From positions 3,162,001 through 3,226,000 of the forward strand of contig NZ_JAPEOQ010000001.1 of the NCBI RefSeq assembly GCF_026341035.1: a stretch of DNA of 64,000 bases. Reading direction: 5' to 3'. The notes beneath the pieces are model-generated. The model was not told where the DNA came from. It saw nothing but the letters and a program-made list of their open reading frames with translations, and did no database searches. How positions within the stretch are numbered: position 1 is the first letter of the stretch; every line of letters begins with the position of its first letter. Source of the stretch: Streptomyces sp. NBC_01016 (lineage in GTDB: Bacteria > Actinomycetota > Actinomycetes > Streptomycetales > Streptomycetaceae). Shown here piece by piece: positions 1 through 8,258 of the stretch. The translations under genes were made by a program, and so were the position numbers.

Positions 1-250
1 GGACGCGGGTACGGCTCGGGCCCGCGACGATCCGCTCGGTCGCCGCCACCCCGTCGAGCCCCGGCATCCGCAGGTCGAGCAGCGCCACATCGGGGCGCAG
101 ATCCTCGACGAGCGCCACGCCGGGCCGGCCGTCGTCCGCCTCGCCGACGATCTCGATTCCGGGCTCCGGCGCGAGCAGGGCGACGACGCCGGCCCGCATC
201 ACGGTGTGATCGTCGACCACGACGACCCTCAGCTTCGCCTCGCCACTCAT
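1..250 (-). CDS. Response regulator, receiver domain (partial, runs off the window)
   Basis: N-terminal 83 residues of a two-component response regulator; the rest lies beyond base 1. The receiver fold is clear: VVVVDDH supplies the acidic pocket and LLDLRMPG carries the phospho-acceptor, Asp59. The pattern matches NarL/LuxR-type regulators, but the DNA-binding domain is not visible. Its ATG overlaps the stop of the histidine kinase gene (ATGA, 247-250), so the two are translationally coupled and almost certainly a cognate pair. The MMPL exporter at the head of the operon is a plausible target. Confidence 0.9.
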   Translation of the reverse strand, partial: MSGEAKLRVVVVDDHTVMRAGVVALLAPEPGIEIVGEADDGRPGVALVEDLRPDVALLDLRMPGLDGVAATERIVAGPSRTRV

Positions 251-1494
251 ACTCGCTCCTCTGTGGTCCGGTCTACGTTCCGGTCTACGTTCCGGTCCGC
301 GGCCCCGGTGCCGGGCAGTTGGGCCAGTACGCGGGTGCCGTCGCCCGGTGAGCTGGTGACGGTCAGTTCGCCGCCGAGCTCGGCGAGCCGCTTGCGCATG
401 CCGTCGAGGCCGAAGCCGCGCGCCGCGGCGACGTCGAAACCGCGCCCGTCGTCGGTGACTTCCAGATCGATGCCGTACGCGCCCTGCTCCAACACCACGG
501 CGACGGTCGAAGCGGCAGCGTGCTTACGGACGTTGGAGAGCGACTCCTGCGTGCAGCGCAGCAGCGCGATACGGGTCTGCTGGTCGCAGTCGACCTCGGC
601 CAGCTCGGCGTCCACCGTGATCCCGGTGTCCTGCGCGAACCGGTCGAGGATGCGGCGCAGCGTGCCCGCCACCGGGCCCTGTGCGGCGCCGCCCGGTGGC
701 GGGGTGGCGCCGACCAGGTCCCGCGCCTCCGCCAGGTTCTCCCGCGCCGTGTGCTCGATCGACGTCAACTGCTGGGCGGAGCGCGCCGATTCGGTCGGGA
801 GTCCGGCGCGGGCCGCTTCCGCGAGGACGATGATCGAGGCGAAACCCTGGGCGAGCGTGTCGTGGATCTCGCGGGCCATCCGCTCCCGCTCGTCCGCCGC
901 GCCCTGCTGACGATGCGCTGCCGCCAACGCCTGCTGTGTGTCGGCGAGTTCGTCGCTCAGCCGTTGAGTGCGGGCCTGGCCCTGCTCGGTGATCCGGTGC
1001 ACGAGGAGCCCCACCGTGGACCCGGCGGCGTACCCGGCGAGAGTGAACAGGACGTTGCCGTTGATGAGTTGAGTGCCGGGATCGCGGCCGACGATGGTGC
1101 CGCCGACGGTGAGCGCGGCCGTCGCCCCGCTGAGGGCGAGGGCGGCGCCGGGCCCGGACGCGTAGATCCAGAAGTGCGGCAGCGACACGATGAACAGGGC
1201 CGCGCCGCTGCCCATCGTGTACGCCACCGCGCCGACCCCGGCGGCGAGCAGTGAGAGGTAGGTGGTCGGCCGCAGCAGCTCCCGACCGGGGAACATGGCC
1301 ACCGCCGCGTACGCGCAGGTCATGGCGGACAGCAGCACGAACGTCGGGTACTTCGTCCCGGGCGGGGTGTCCGCCACCGCGAGGGCGGGCGGGACCAGGC
1401 CGCACAGCACCCACAGCACGGCGTTCCAGCGGTGCGGTACGGGCACGGCGGCCGTCTGCCGCGGGGCGAGGAGAGGCGCTCGGCTGCTGTCCAC
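247..1494 (-). CDS. Two-component sensor histidine kinase (NarL-partner, HisKA_3 type)
   Basis: A 415-aa membrane kinase. Five or six hydrophobic segments fill residues 25-165. The dimerisation/phospho-acceptor motif REIHDTLAQGF follows, with His211. The HATPase domain has an N box (ESLSNVRKHA), a G1 box (DDGRGFD) and GFGLDGMRKRL. This is the DesK/NarX-like class that phosphorylates LuxR-type regulators. I chose GTG 1494, which begins VDSSRAP, 5 nt after the MMPL stop; longer readings run through the exporter gene in another frame. A 12-bp tandem duplication (270-281, 282-293) gives a repeated DRNV near the C-terminus. Confidence 0.9.
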   Translation of the reverse strand: MDSSRAPLLAPRQTAAVPVPHRWNAVLWVLCGLVPPALAVADTPPGTKYPTFVLLSAMTCAYAAVAMFPGRELLRPTTYLSLLAAGVGAVAYTMGSGAALFIVSLPHFWIYASGPGAALALSGATAALTVGGTIVGRDPGTQLINGNVLFTLAGYAAGSTVGLLVHRITEQGQARTQRLSDELADTQQALAAAHRQQGAADERERMAREIHDTLAQGFASIIVLAEAARAGLPTESARSAQQLTSIEHTARENLAEARDLVGATPPPGGAAQGPVAGTLRRILDRFAQDTGITVDAELAEVDCDQQTRIALLRCTQESLSNVRKHAAASTVAVVLEQGAYGIDLEVTDDGRGFDVAAARGFGLDGMRKRLAELGGELTVTSSPGDGTRVLAQLPGTGAADRNVDRNVDRTTEERV

Positions 1495-1499
1495 GACGA

Positions 1500-3689
1500 T
1501 CAGCCTACGTTCGCCAGCGGGCGCTCGGACGTGGACTTCCCGGCCCGCAGCGGCCCGCGCGAGGGCCACCAACTCCGCTCGCCCAGCAGCAGCATGAGTG
1601 CGGGCAGGATCAGCACCCGGATGACGAACGCGTCCAGGAGCACCGCCACGGCCAGGCTGAACCCGATCTGCTTCATCTCGATGAAGTGCAGCGACACAAA
1701 GCTGGCGAACACGGTCACCATCACGAACGCCGCGCTGGTCACCACCCCGGCGGAGCTGCCGACCCCGTCGAGCACCGCCTGCCGCGTCGGCACCCCGCGC
1801 TCCGCGGCCTCCTTGATCCGGCTGATCACGAACACCTGGTAGTCCATGGAGAGCCCGAAGAGGATCACGAAGAGGAACAGCGGCACCCGCGAACCGATCG
1901 ATCCCGTCGACTGGAAGTCCAGCAACCCCTCGGCCCAACTCCCCTGGAACGTAAAGATGAGCACGCCGAGCGAGGCGGCCGCCGACAGCAGATTCAGCGC
2001 GACCCCGACGAACCCGAGCACCACGGACCGGAACGCCCACACGGTCATCGCGAACGTCACGAGCAGCAACGCCCCGATGATCAGCGGCAGCTTCTCCTTC
2101 TGATGCGCGGGATAGTCGGCGTAACGGGCCACGTCACCGCTGACCGCGACATCGACGCCCCCGCCCAACTCTCGTACCGCTTCGGGGAGATACTCCAGCC
2201 GCAGCCGCTGCAGCGACTCCTGCGCCGGCTCGGTGCTGACGTAGTGGGGGACGGGCAGTTCGAGCGAGGTGACGCGATGGTCGGCAGAGCTGCGCAGGGT
2301 GTATGTGCCGTTCAGGCCGGGGTCGTCCTTGGCGTCCGCGGCGAGCGAGCGCAGCGCCCCGGCCACCTCGTCGGCGCGCTCGGCGTCGGCCCGTACGAGA
2401 ACTTGATGCAAGGCCTTGACCTCGGGGAACGCCGCGTTCAACCGGTCGAAGGTGGGCATCGACTGCGTCTGCCGCGAGTGCGTCTCGCGGCCCATGTCGG
2501 TCAGCTTCAAGCCGAGCAGGGGAGCCGCCAGGGCCAGCATCGCGAGGACCGCGACGATCAGTACGGCGCCGGGTCGACGGGCGGTGAGCCGCAAGAGGAC
2601 GTTGTGCCGCACGGGCTTCTGCGACCCCGGCTTACGCGACTTACGCGGCTTGCGTGCGGCGCGGCGCTCGGCGCGCGCCCCGATCTTCACGAGCAGCGCG
2701 GGCAGCACCGTCAGGGAGCTGACCACGGCGACCAGCGTCACCAGGATCGCGGCCGTCGCGATCGACGAGAAGATCACGTCGTCGGCGAGATAGAGCGTCG
2801 CGCTGGACACGGCGACCGCGAGCCCGGACAGCACGACCGCGCGCCCGGAGGTGGCAGCGGCGATCTCCACAAGCGCCCGCGAGTCCAACTGCCCCTGCGA
2901 CCGGTCCCGTTCCTCCCTCTCCCGCTTCAGATAGAACAACGTGTAGTCGACGCCGACGGCGAGCCCGATCAGCAGAATGATGTTCGCGCCGACCCCCGCG
3001 TCGGGGAAGACGTGCGAGGCGAGCATCGACAGACCGATCGACGCGACGATCGCGGACAGCGCGAGCAGCAGCGGCACGGTCGCCATCGCCACCGACCGGA
3101 ACACGAGCAGCAGCGTGAGCAGCGTGATGGGCAGCGCGATCATCTCCGTACGGGAGAGGTCACTGCCGCGCAGCTTGTCGACGCCCTGACTGATGGACGG
3201 CCCGCCGGTCTCCTCGACACGCAGCCCGGGATGCGCCTTCTGTACCTGCTCGGTCTGTGCCCGCAGCGGATCGACGTGCTTCTTCCCGTCGAGCTCGGCG
3301 CCCTTCATGGTGACGTCGACGCGCACCGCCCGGCCGTCCTTCGACCACACGGGCTCGGCCACGGACCGCACCTCGGGCAGCCCCCGCATCCGGTCGACGA
3401 CATCACCGGCGACGGCGCCACCGGTCGCCCGCTCAAGCCGCCCGGCGCCGCGCTCCTCGATCAGCACCCGTTCGACGGGCCGCTGCGCGAGCCCACCCTC
3501 CCGGGCGATCGCCTCACCGCGCCCCGCCTCACCGACGCCGAAATCGGCGGACGTGGCGGCATTGCCACCCACGGCGATCCCGGCACCAAGACACAGAACA
3601 ACAAACAAGAACCAGCCGGTGATCGCCCTCCACGGGTGCCCGGCACTCCAACGAGCCATACGTACGGGGTAGTTGGTCATGACGTCCAT
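1500..3689 (-). CDS. MMPL/RND-family membrane transporter
   Basis: An exporter of about 729 aa of the MMPL family, which moves lipids or drugs in actinobacteria. There is one N-terminal membrane helix after MARWSAGHPWRAI, a large extracytoplasmic domain, a first membrane bundle containing GVDYTLFYLKR, then the duplicated half with GLSMDYQVFVISRIKE. The start is uncertain: ATG 3689 (MDVMTNYPVR) or ATG 3680; neither has a convincing Shine-Dalgarno sequence. It heads the operon with the kinase and regulator, so export may be controlled by, or report to, that two-component system. The substrate cannot be read from sequence. Confidence 0.9.
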   Translation of the reverse strand: MDVMTNYPVRMARWSAGHPWRAITGWFLFVVLCLGAGIAVGGNAATSADFGVGEAGRGEAIAREGGLAQRPVERVLIEERGAGRLERATGGAVAGDVVDRMRGLPEVRSVAEPVWSKDGRAVRVDVTMKGAELDGKKHVDPLRAQTEQVQKAHPGLRVEETGGPSISQGVDKLRGSDLSRTEMIALPITLLTLLLVFRSVAMATVPLLLALSAIVASIGLSMLASHVFPDAGVGANIILLIGLAVGVDYTLFYLKREREERDRSQGQLDSRALVEIAAATSGRAVVLSGLAVAVSSATLYLADDVIFSSIATAAILVTLVAVVSSLTVLPALLVKIGARAERRAARKPRKSRKPGSQKPVRHNVLLRLTARRPGAVLIVAVLAMLALAAPLLGLKLTDMGRETHSRQTQSMPTFDRLNAAFPEVKALHQVLVRADAERADEVAGALRSLAADAKDDPGLNGTYTLRSSADHRVTSLELPVPHYVSTEPAQESLQRLRLEYLPEAVRELGGGVDVAVSGDVARYADYPAHQKEKLPLIIGALLLVTFAMTVWAFRSVVLGFVGVALNLLSAAASLGVLIFTFQGSWAEGLLDFQSTGSIGSRVPLFLFVILFGLSMDYQVFVISRIKEAAERGVPTRQAVLDGVGSSAGVVTSAAFVMVTVFASFVSLHFIEMKQIGFSLAVAVLLDAFVIRVLILPALMLLLGERSWWPSRGPLRAGKSTSERPLANVG

Positions 3690-3734
3690 GCTGGTCGCGG
3701 GGCGTGGGCGCGGACAGCGGCGACCGGTGGAACT

Positions 3735-3760
3735 CGGGGTCCACCGGTCGGTGGACCCCG
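3735..3760. promoter_or_regulatory. Inverted repeat between divergent MMPL and ABC genes
   Basis: Perfect 11-bp arms (CGGGGTCCACC and its complement) around GGTC. It lies in the 166-bp gap between the divergent MMPL operon and the ABC ATPase gene. It could be an operator for the neighbouring response regulator or simply an RNA hairpin. Confidence 0.45.
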
Positions 3761-3855
3761 GACGACCCCGGACCGGTCCACGACTCGGACGCCCGCCCGG
3801 ATAAATGCCACCTACAGCTAGTCTCCGTGCAACGCACGACGAATCGGGAGACGCC

Positions 3856-4677
3856 ATGAACGGGACGGACGGCAACCGGAGCGACGGACACGTGGTGGCA
3901 GCCCTCGACGCCGTCAGCATGCGCCGCTACACCACCGGCCAGGTCATCCTCGACGGCATCGACTGGACCGTGCGCTCCGGCGAGCACTGGGCCCTGCTCG
4001 GCCCGAACGGTGCCGGCAAGACCAGCATCCTGCGTATCGTCGGCGCCACGAACTTCCCCACCACCGGCACCGTCGAGGTCCTCGGCCACCAGCTCGGTCG
4101 CGTCGACGTTCGCGAGTTGCGCGCGCTCATCGGGCACGTCTCCACCTCGCAGCGCGTCCCCCAGGACCTGCCGGGGCACACCGTCGTCCTCACCGGCCAC
4201 AGCGGCACTGTCCAGCCGCTCTGGAAGACGTACGACGACGAGGTGCGCGAGCGGGCCCACGCGCTGCTCGCCGAACTCCAGATCAAGGAGCTCGCCGACC
4301 GTCCGTACGGGGTGTGCTCCGGCGGCCAGCGGGCCCGCCTCCTCATCGCCCGCGCCCTCATGGCGGACCCGGCGCTGCTCCTGCTCGACGAGCCGTTCAA
4401 CGCCCTCGACCTGCCCTCGCGCGAGGACCTCATCGACACGATGCGTCACATCGCGGAAGGCCGCCCCGAGTTGGCGACGGTGACCGTCACCCACCACCTC
4501 GAAGAGCTCTCCCCGGCCATCAGCCACGCCCTCCTGCTGCGCGAGGGCCGCGTCCTCGCCCGCGGCGCCGTGGACGAGGTGCTGACCAAGGACCTGATGA
4601 CCTCCTGCTTCGGCCGCCCCATCGAGGTCACCCGGCACGCCGGGCGGTGGCTGGCGCGCTCCGGTGACCAAGTGTGA
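3856..4677 (+). CDS. Stand-alone ABC transporter ATP-binding protein
   Basis: A 273-aa single ABC domain. Walker A is GPNGAGKTS, the signature is CSGGQRARL, Walker B is LLLLDEPFNALD, and the H-loop follows in VTHHLEEL. ATG 3856 has CGGGAG five bases upstream (3845-3850). The layout resembles the YlmA/ModF-like ABC ATPases. No permease or binding protein adjoins it, so its partner and substrate are unknown. It is divergent from the MMPL exporter, and a functional link is only possible. Confidence 0.85.
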   Translation: MNGTDGNRSDGHVVAALDAVSMRRYTTGQVILDGIDWTVRSGEHWALLGPNGAGKTSILRIVGATNFPTTGTVEVLGHQLGRVDVRELRALIGHVSTSQRVPQDLPGHTVVLTGHSGTVQPLWKTYDDEVRERAHALLAELQIKELADRPYGVCSGGQRARLLIARALMADPALLLLDEPFNALDLPSREDLIDTMRHIAEGRPELATVTVTHHLEELSPAISHALLLREGRVLARGAVDEVLTKDLMTSCFGRPIEVTRHAGRWLARSGDQV

Positions 4678-4774
4678 CCGGTCGCACGAGTGCCGCACCG
4701 TGTCGGTGTTGGGCCGAATGGGTTACATGACGTAAGAATTGGGCCGTACAGACAAGAGTGCGAGCCCAAACGGG

Positions 4775-5164
4775 GTGGGGGAACTGAACAGCCACGACGT
4801 CACCGACGAACAGTGGGAAGGTCTCGCCCAGGTCGTGCCGCTGCGCAGCCGCAACGAGTGGCCGTCCGCGGTCGACCACCGGGCGATGCCGGAAGCGGAG
4901 ACCGAACCGCGCCGCCGCTTCGTGGTGCTTCGCGTCAACGTCTTCGGCGACGCGCGCGAAGTCGCCGAGACCGTCATGTCCGGCATACCGGTGCTGCTCG
5001 ACCTGACCGGCGCCGAGACCGAAGTCGCCAAGCGGGTCCTGGACTTCAGCAGCGGCGTCGTCCTCGGCCTCGGCTGCGGCATGCACCGCGTCGACCGCAA
5101 CGTCTTCCTGCTGGCGCCTCCCGGCACGGAGGTCCAGGGGCTGGTGCAGGGCGCGGTCTCGTAG
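4775..5164 (+). CDS. SepF-like cell-division protein (SflA/SflB type)
   Basis: A 129-aa SepF paralogue. The SepF core is plain: VAETVMSGIPVLLDLTG, EVAKRVLDFSSGVVLGL, then VFLLAPPGTEV. SepF tethers the FtsZ ring to the membrane. Streptomyces carries the main sepF beside ftsZ plus two SepF-like proteins, SflA and SflB, known to influence Z-ring placement; neighbourhood memory favours SflB. The N-terminus lacks an obvious amphipathic membrane helix. GTG 4775 was chosen because it begins close to the conserved SHDVTDEQWEGL; a TTG at 4739 would add 12 residues. A possible -10 (AAGAAT, 4735-4740) favours the shorter form. Confidence 0.8.
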   Translation: MGELNSHDVTDEQWEGLAQVVPLRSRNEWPSAVDHRAMPEAETEPRRRFVVLRVNVFGDAREVAETVMSGIPVLLDLTGAETEVAKRVLDFSSGVVLGLGCGMHRVDRNVFLLAPPGTEVQGLVQGAVS

Positions 5165-5178
5165 CGGCGCGACAGTTA

Positions 5179-5222
5179 AGCCCCGCCGGCGATTGAGGCG
5201 CGGGGTCCGGGGCGGAGCCCCG
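5179..5222 (+). repeat. Dispersed 44-nt GC-rich repeat, copy 1
   Basis: A 44-nt stretch beginning AGCCCCGCCGGCGATTGAGG and ending GGCGGAGCCCCG. It is identical to 13371-13414 and diverged at 33899-33941. It starts 14 nt after the SepF-like stop codon and can fold through CCCCG/CGGGG arms, so it probably acts as a terminator-like hairpin. Confidence 0.8.
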
Positions 5223-5347
5223 AGGCCGTAACCCCGGCCGACCATAGGCGCACCGCCGGGGCAAGCCCGACGGGCATAGTCCCCCGATCGTAGGAAGGCC
5301 GCTCCGCGCAAACGGTTCTGCGCGGAACGGACCCCTACGTTCAACCC

Positions 5348-6514
5348 ATGACCGTGCTCCGGCGCGACGCACCCCCGCTCCCCGGCGCGTCCTCCGACCG
5401 CCCCCGCGTGACCCGGCTCAGGCTCGCCGCCTTCGCCCGGCACCGCGGCACCATCGTCCCCCTCGGCCCGTTCACCGCCGTGTCCGGCCCCAGCGGCAGC
5501 GGCAAGACCAGCGCGCTGCGCGCCTTCGCGGCGCTCGCCGGACTCGGCGGCGGCGCACACCTCGCGGACGTGTTCCCCGACCCCCACGCCTACGTTCCCG
5601 AACGCGCGCGCCCCGACGCCGAACGCCGCCGCGGGTTCCACATCGGCTGCACCGTCGAAGGCCCCATGGGACCTGTACGGCTCGACCTGGCCGTCCAGGC
5701 CGAACCCGAACTCCGCGTCGTCGGCGAGCGGTTGACCGGACCCGACATCACCTACCTGCAGACCGCCCTGCGCGACCCCGGCCGACGCGACGTCCAGGCC
5801 GCCTGGCACACCGCGGGCTCCGTGCCCGTGACCCGCGGGCCGCTCCCCGACGACCTGCTCGGCACGGCCATGCTCCCGCTGCGCGTCGCGGGCCGCACCG
5901 AAGGACAGCGCAAGGTGCTCGCCGCGGCCGAACAGGTCGTCGTCGGCCTGCGCTCCACCTTCGCCTGCGACCCCGACCCCACGCGGATGCGCACCCCGGC
6001 TCCCGCGGCGGCCGACCGGCTGCACGGCGGCTGCGACAACCTCGCCGCCGTACTGCGCCGCACCGGAGCCGAGTGCGGGACCCGGCACGCGCTGCTCGTC
6101 GCGGCGGCCCGCGCGGGCCTCGTGGGACCGGTGACCGATGTACGCGCCGAGATCGCGCCCGATGGGTCCGTGCGCGCCGTCGTGGATCGCGGCGGCGGGG
6201 TCACGAGCCCCGTCGAGCGGCTCGCGGACGGCGAGTTGAGGTATCTCGCCCTCGCGCTCGTCCTGCTCACCGGACCCCGCGTGCTCGCCGTCGACGCGGC
6301 GGCCGAGGTCCCGGAGGCGTACCAGAGCCTGACCGTTCTCGCGGACGGCTTCGACCGGAGCCTCGACCGCGCCCAGTGCGCCGAACTCACCGCGCTGGCC
6401 GCCCGTATGTGCGCCCGCGGCCACATCCGGCTCGTCGCCGCGGTGGGCGAGGGCTCCGAGGCGGAGCGGGGAGCGCGGGCGGAGGGGGCGGCGATGGTAG
6501 ACCTGGAGCGATGA
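5348..6514 (+). CDS. AAA/ABC-type ATPase of unknown role (RecF/OLD-like), degenerate Walker B
   Basis: A 388-aa protein. Walker A, GPSGSGKTSALR, lies near residues 49-60. ADGELRYLALALVLL resembles the ABC-type signature helix of AAA_21/OLD-like ATPases, and VLAVDAAAEV sits where Walker B should be. The usual DEP is DAA, so the catalytic glutamate seems missing. It lacks the long coiled coil of SMC or RecN. Its stop overlaps the start of the MazG-like gene (ATGA, 6511-6514), implying coupled translation. An 8-bp-arm hairpin (5303-5326) lies just upstream. Function is unknown; DNA or nucleotide metabolism is a guess from the fold and neighbour. Confidence 0.75.
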   Translation: MTVLRRDAPPLPGASSDRPRVTRLRLAAFARHRGTIVPLGPFTAVSGPSGSGKTSALRAFAALAGLGGGAHLADVFPDPHAYVPERARPDAERRRGFHIGCTVEGPMGPVRLDLAVQAEPELRVVGERLTGPDITYLQTALRDPGRRDVQAAWHTAGSVPVTRGPLPDDLLGTAMLPLRVAGRTEGQRKVLAAAEQVVVGLRSTFACDPDPTRMRTPAPAAADRLHGGCDNLAAVLRRTGAECGTRHALLVAAARAGLVGPVTDVRAEIAPDGSVRAVVDRGGGVTSPVERLADGELRYLALALVLLTGPRVLAVDAAAEVPEAYQSLTVLADGFDRSLDRAQCAELTALAARMCARGHIRLVAAVGEGSEAERGARAEGAAMVDLER

Positions 6515-6897
6515 ACGAGGAACGTGAAGAAACCCGCCGTGCGGATGACCGTGACGAAGGCCGTCCGCTGGACGTGGCCACCCTGCAGGCGCGCCTCGCC
6601 CGGTTCGCGGTCGCCCGCGACTGGCAGCCCTTCCACACGCCGAAGAACCTGGCGGCCGCGCTGAGCGTCGAGGCGTCCGAACTGGTCGAGATCTTCCAGT
6701 GGTTGACCCCCGAGCAGTCGAGCCGCGTGATGGCGGACCCGGACTCGGCCCACCGCGTCGAGGACGAGGTCGCCGACGTCCTCGCATATCTGCTGCAACT
6801 GTGCGAGGTGTTGGGCATCGACGCACTGGCCGCCCTGTCGGCGAAGATCGACCGCAACGAGCGGCGGTTCCCGGTGCGGGGTGAGGGCGCCGGATAG
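6511..6897 (+). CDS. MazG-like nucleotide pyrophosphohydrolase
   Basis: A 128-aa all-alpha NTP pyrophosphohydrolase of the MazG/dCTPase group, which hydrolyses (d)NTPs to monophosphates. Diagnostic features are the helix LSVEASELVEIFQWL (the ExxE metal ligands) and the second acidic pair in VEDEVADVLAYLLQLCEVLGID (EXXD). An acidic, charged leader of about 20 residues precedes the domain. The start is fixed by the 4-nt overlap with the ATPase gene. A house-cleaning role fits the family; pairing with an ATPase is less usual. Confidence 0.88.
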   Translation: MNEEREETRRADDRDEGRPLDVATLQARLARFAVARDWQPFHTPKNLAAALSVEASELVEIFQWLTPEQSSRVMADPDSAHRVEDEVADVLAYLLQLCEVLGIDALAALSAKIDRNERRFPVRGEGAG

Positions 6898-7015
6898 AGG
6901 TGCGGGGCGAGGGTCCCGGGTGGAGCTGCGGGGCGCGGGTGCCGGGTGGGGTGGATGCCCCGCCTCCGTCAACTGCCCGCCGACGCACCGAATGTCACTC
7001 TCCGGAGTCATCGAC

Positions 7016-7042
7016 TTATCCACATTGAACGTTGTGTCCACA
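7016..7042 (+). promoter_or_regulatory. Pair of DnaA-box-like sequences
   Basis: TTATCCACA (7016-7024) is a perfect E. coli-consensus DnaA box. GTGTCCACA (7034-7042) matches the Streptomyces consensus TTGTCCACA at 8 of 9 positions, in the same orientation 18 bp away. They sit in the 235-bp gap between the MazG-like gene and the small gene at 7133, which is otherwise featureless and locally AT-rich. A regulatory DnaA site is possible; this is not oriC, as no box cluster or dnaA/dnaN is present. Confidence 0.5.
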
Positions 7043-7132
7043 GATTTCGGGCTTCCCCTGGCTTTTCGCCGCTCATACCTTCACTCTGGGTAGTGGACGA
7101 AGGAGTTCGGGCGGGAGACGGACGGGGACGCG

Positions 7133-7636
7133 ATGGATGCGGTGCGGCTCATCGGGGTCGGCCGACGGGCCCTGGCGGAGAGCCAGGACCCGCGGGACAT
7201 CATGAGGGAGGCGTGGCAGGCACAGGCTTTGGCGCAGGCGATAGGGAGTCGCCTCGCGATGCAGGGGCCGCCGGAGTTACGAGGCGAGGCGCTGGGACTG
7301 AGCGAGGCGGGGGCGCGCGGCAGCGGGGGTTCGGCGACGCCGATCGTGGGGGCCGGCGGGATACGGGCGGCCCAGCTGACCGAACTGGGCGATGTGCACC
7401 GGGCGTTGATGGATCTCGGCGTCCTGCTCGGTGACGTGGGCATCGCGCTGGTCGGCGTGGCGAGCGAGTCGTTCGAGGAGGGGGCCTATTGGCAGTGCAT
7501 GGAGGCGATCGACGCGGCGGACGAGTCGAGGGACAGAATCCTCGGGATATTGCGGCGGCTCCCGGAGGGCTGCCGCGCGCTGCCCCTCGCCGACCGGGAG
7601 CCCGCACCGGAGCCGGACTCGGACTCGGCGGCCTGA
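7133..7636 (+). CDS. Conserved actinobacterial hypothetical protein (DUF6099-like)
   Basis: A 167-aa, largely helical soluble protein. The opening MDAVRLIGVGRRALAESQD and the segment EAWQAQALAQAIGSRLA recall the Streptomyces family annotated DUF6099; this is memory, not a search. A Gly/Ser/Ala-rich linker (about residues 50-80) separates two helical halves, and the tail is acidic and proline-rich. No catalytic motif or signal peptide is seen. The upstream DnaA-box pair could affect its expression. Confidence 0.6.
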   Translation: MDAVRLIGVGRRALAESQDPRDIMREAWQAQALAQAIGSRLAMQGPPELRGEALGLSEAGARGSGGSATPIVGAGGIRAAQLTELGDVHRALMDLGVLLGDVGIALVGVASESFEEGAYWQCMEAIDAADESRDRILGILRRLPEGCRALPLADREPAPEPDSDSAA

Positions 7637-7831
7637 GACCGGTGGGCTAAGACTGGCTGGCTGGGGCCGACAGGCTGATACCCGCGGCCTGAGACCGGCG
7701 GGCGCGCGGCCGGGCGGGCGACTCAGGGTGGCCGGACGACCCAGGGCGGCCCGGGCGGGCCCGGCCCTGACGTCGCCCCTGGCTCCGACCCCGGGCGGCG
7801 TCGCGGGCGCCTGACGCGGCGAGCGTCCCGC

Positions 7832-8041
7832 TCAGACGTCCTCGTCGGCCGGTGGCTGTGGCGAAGTCCTGGGCGGCTGCTGGAGGTCGGCGTCGAGCTG
7901 CGTCAGGTCGGCGTTGAGCGCGGCCATCAGCTCTTCCATCTGCTGCAGCAGACCCTTGGGTGCGCCTTCCTGCTCCGGCGCGGACGTGTCGTGCACGGCC
8001 TCATCGTGCACGGCCCCATCGGGCACGGCTTCCTGGGACAT
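7832..8041 (-). CDS. Small acidic hypothetical protein
   Basis: A 69-aa polypeptide. The ATG is preceded by a very good ribosome-binding site, GAGGAGG (complement of 8047-8053), 5-6 bases upstream, which argues that it is a real gene. The N-terminus carries a short repeat (AVPDGAVHDEAVHD) encoded by duplicated DNA. The middle, LLQQMEELMAALNADLTQLDADLQQ, looks like a single amphipathic helix able to coil. The tail is Pro/Asp-rich. Upstream (8042-8258) are two copies of GTTGACGCAAT (8082-8092, 8204-8214). Function unknown. Confidence 0.6.
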   Translation of the reverse strand: MSQEAVPDGAVHDEAVHDTSAPEQEGAPKGLLQQMEELMAALNADLTQLDADLQQPPRTSPQPPADEDV

Positions 8042-8258
8042 GGCGGCCTCCTCGGCCCTCGCCCTCCCGAGCGGGAGGGCAGTTGACGCAATCGTGACGC
8101 CCGGCAGCGACCGCCGGCGCGGGTGCCGGGCGGTCCGGCTCCGCCCGAGTCAACGATCACGACCGGGGCCGGGTCACTGGGCGCCCCCGCCACCACGCGC
8201 CGGGTTGACGCAATTTCACCCGACCGTGGCGACGGGGACGAAGGAGCGGCCCGCCCGC

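Noticed and set aside
1500..2040. N-terminal extension of the histidine kinase to 2040
   Set aside because: It would overlap the conserved MMPL coding sequence; the extension is Arg/Gly-rich with no kinase or membrane pattern, and GTG 1494 fits the gene junction.
6881..7093. A 70-codon open frame spanning the DnaA-box region
   Set aside because: No ribosome-binding site, atypical composition and no family resemblance; it reads through the AT-rich regulatory patch.
8082..8214. Two GTTGACGCAAT copies as a functional operator pair
   Set aside because: They lie 122 bp apart upstream of a small hypothetical gene without symmetry or matching -10 elements; chance duplication cannot be excluded.
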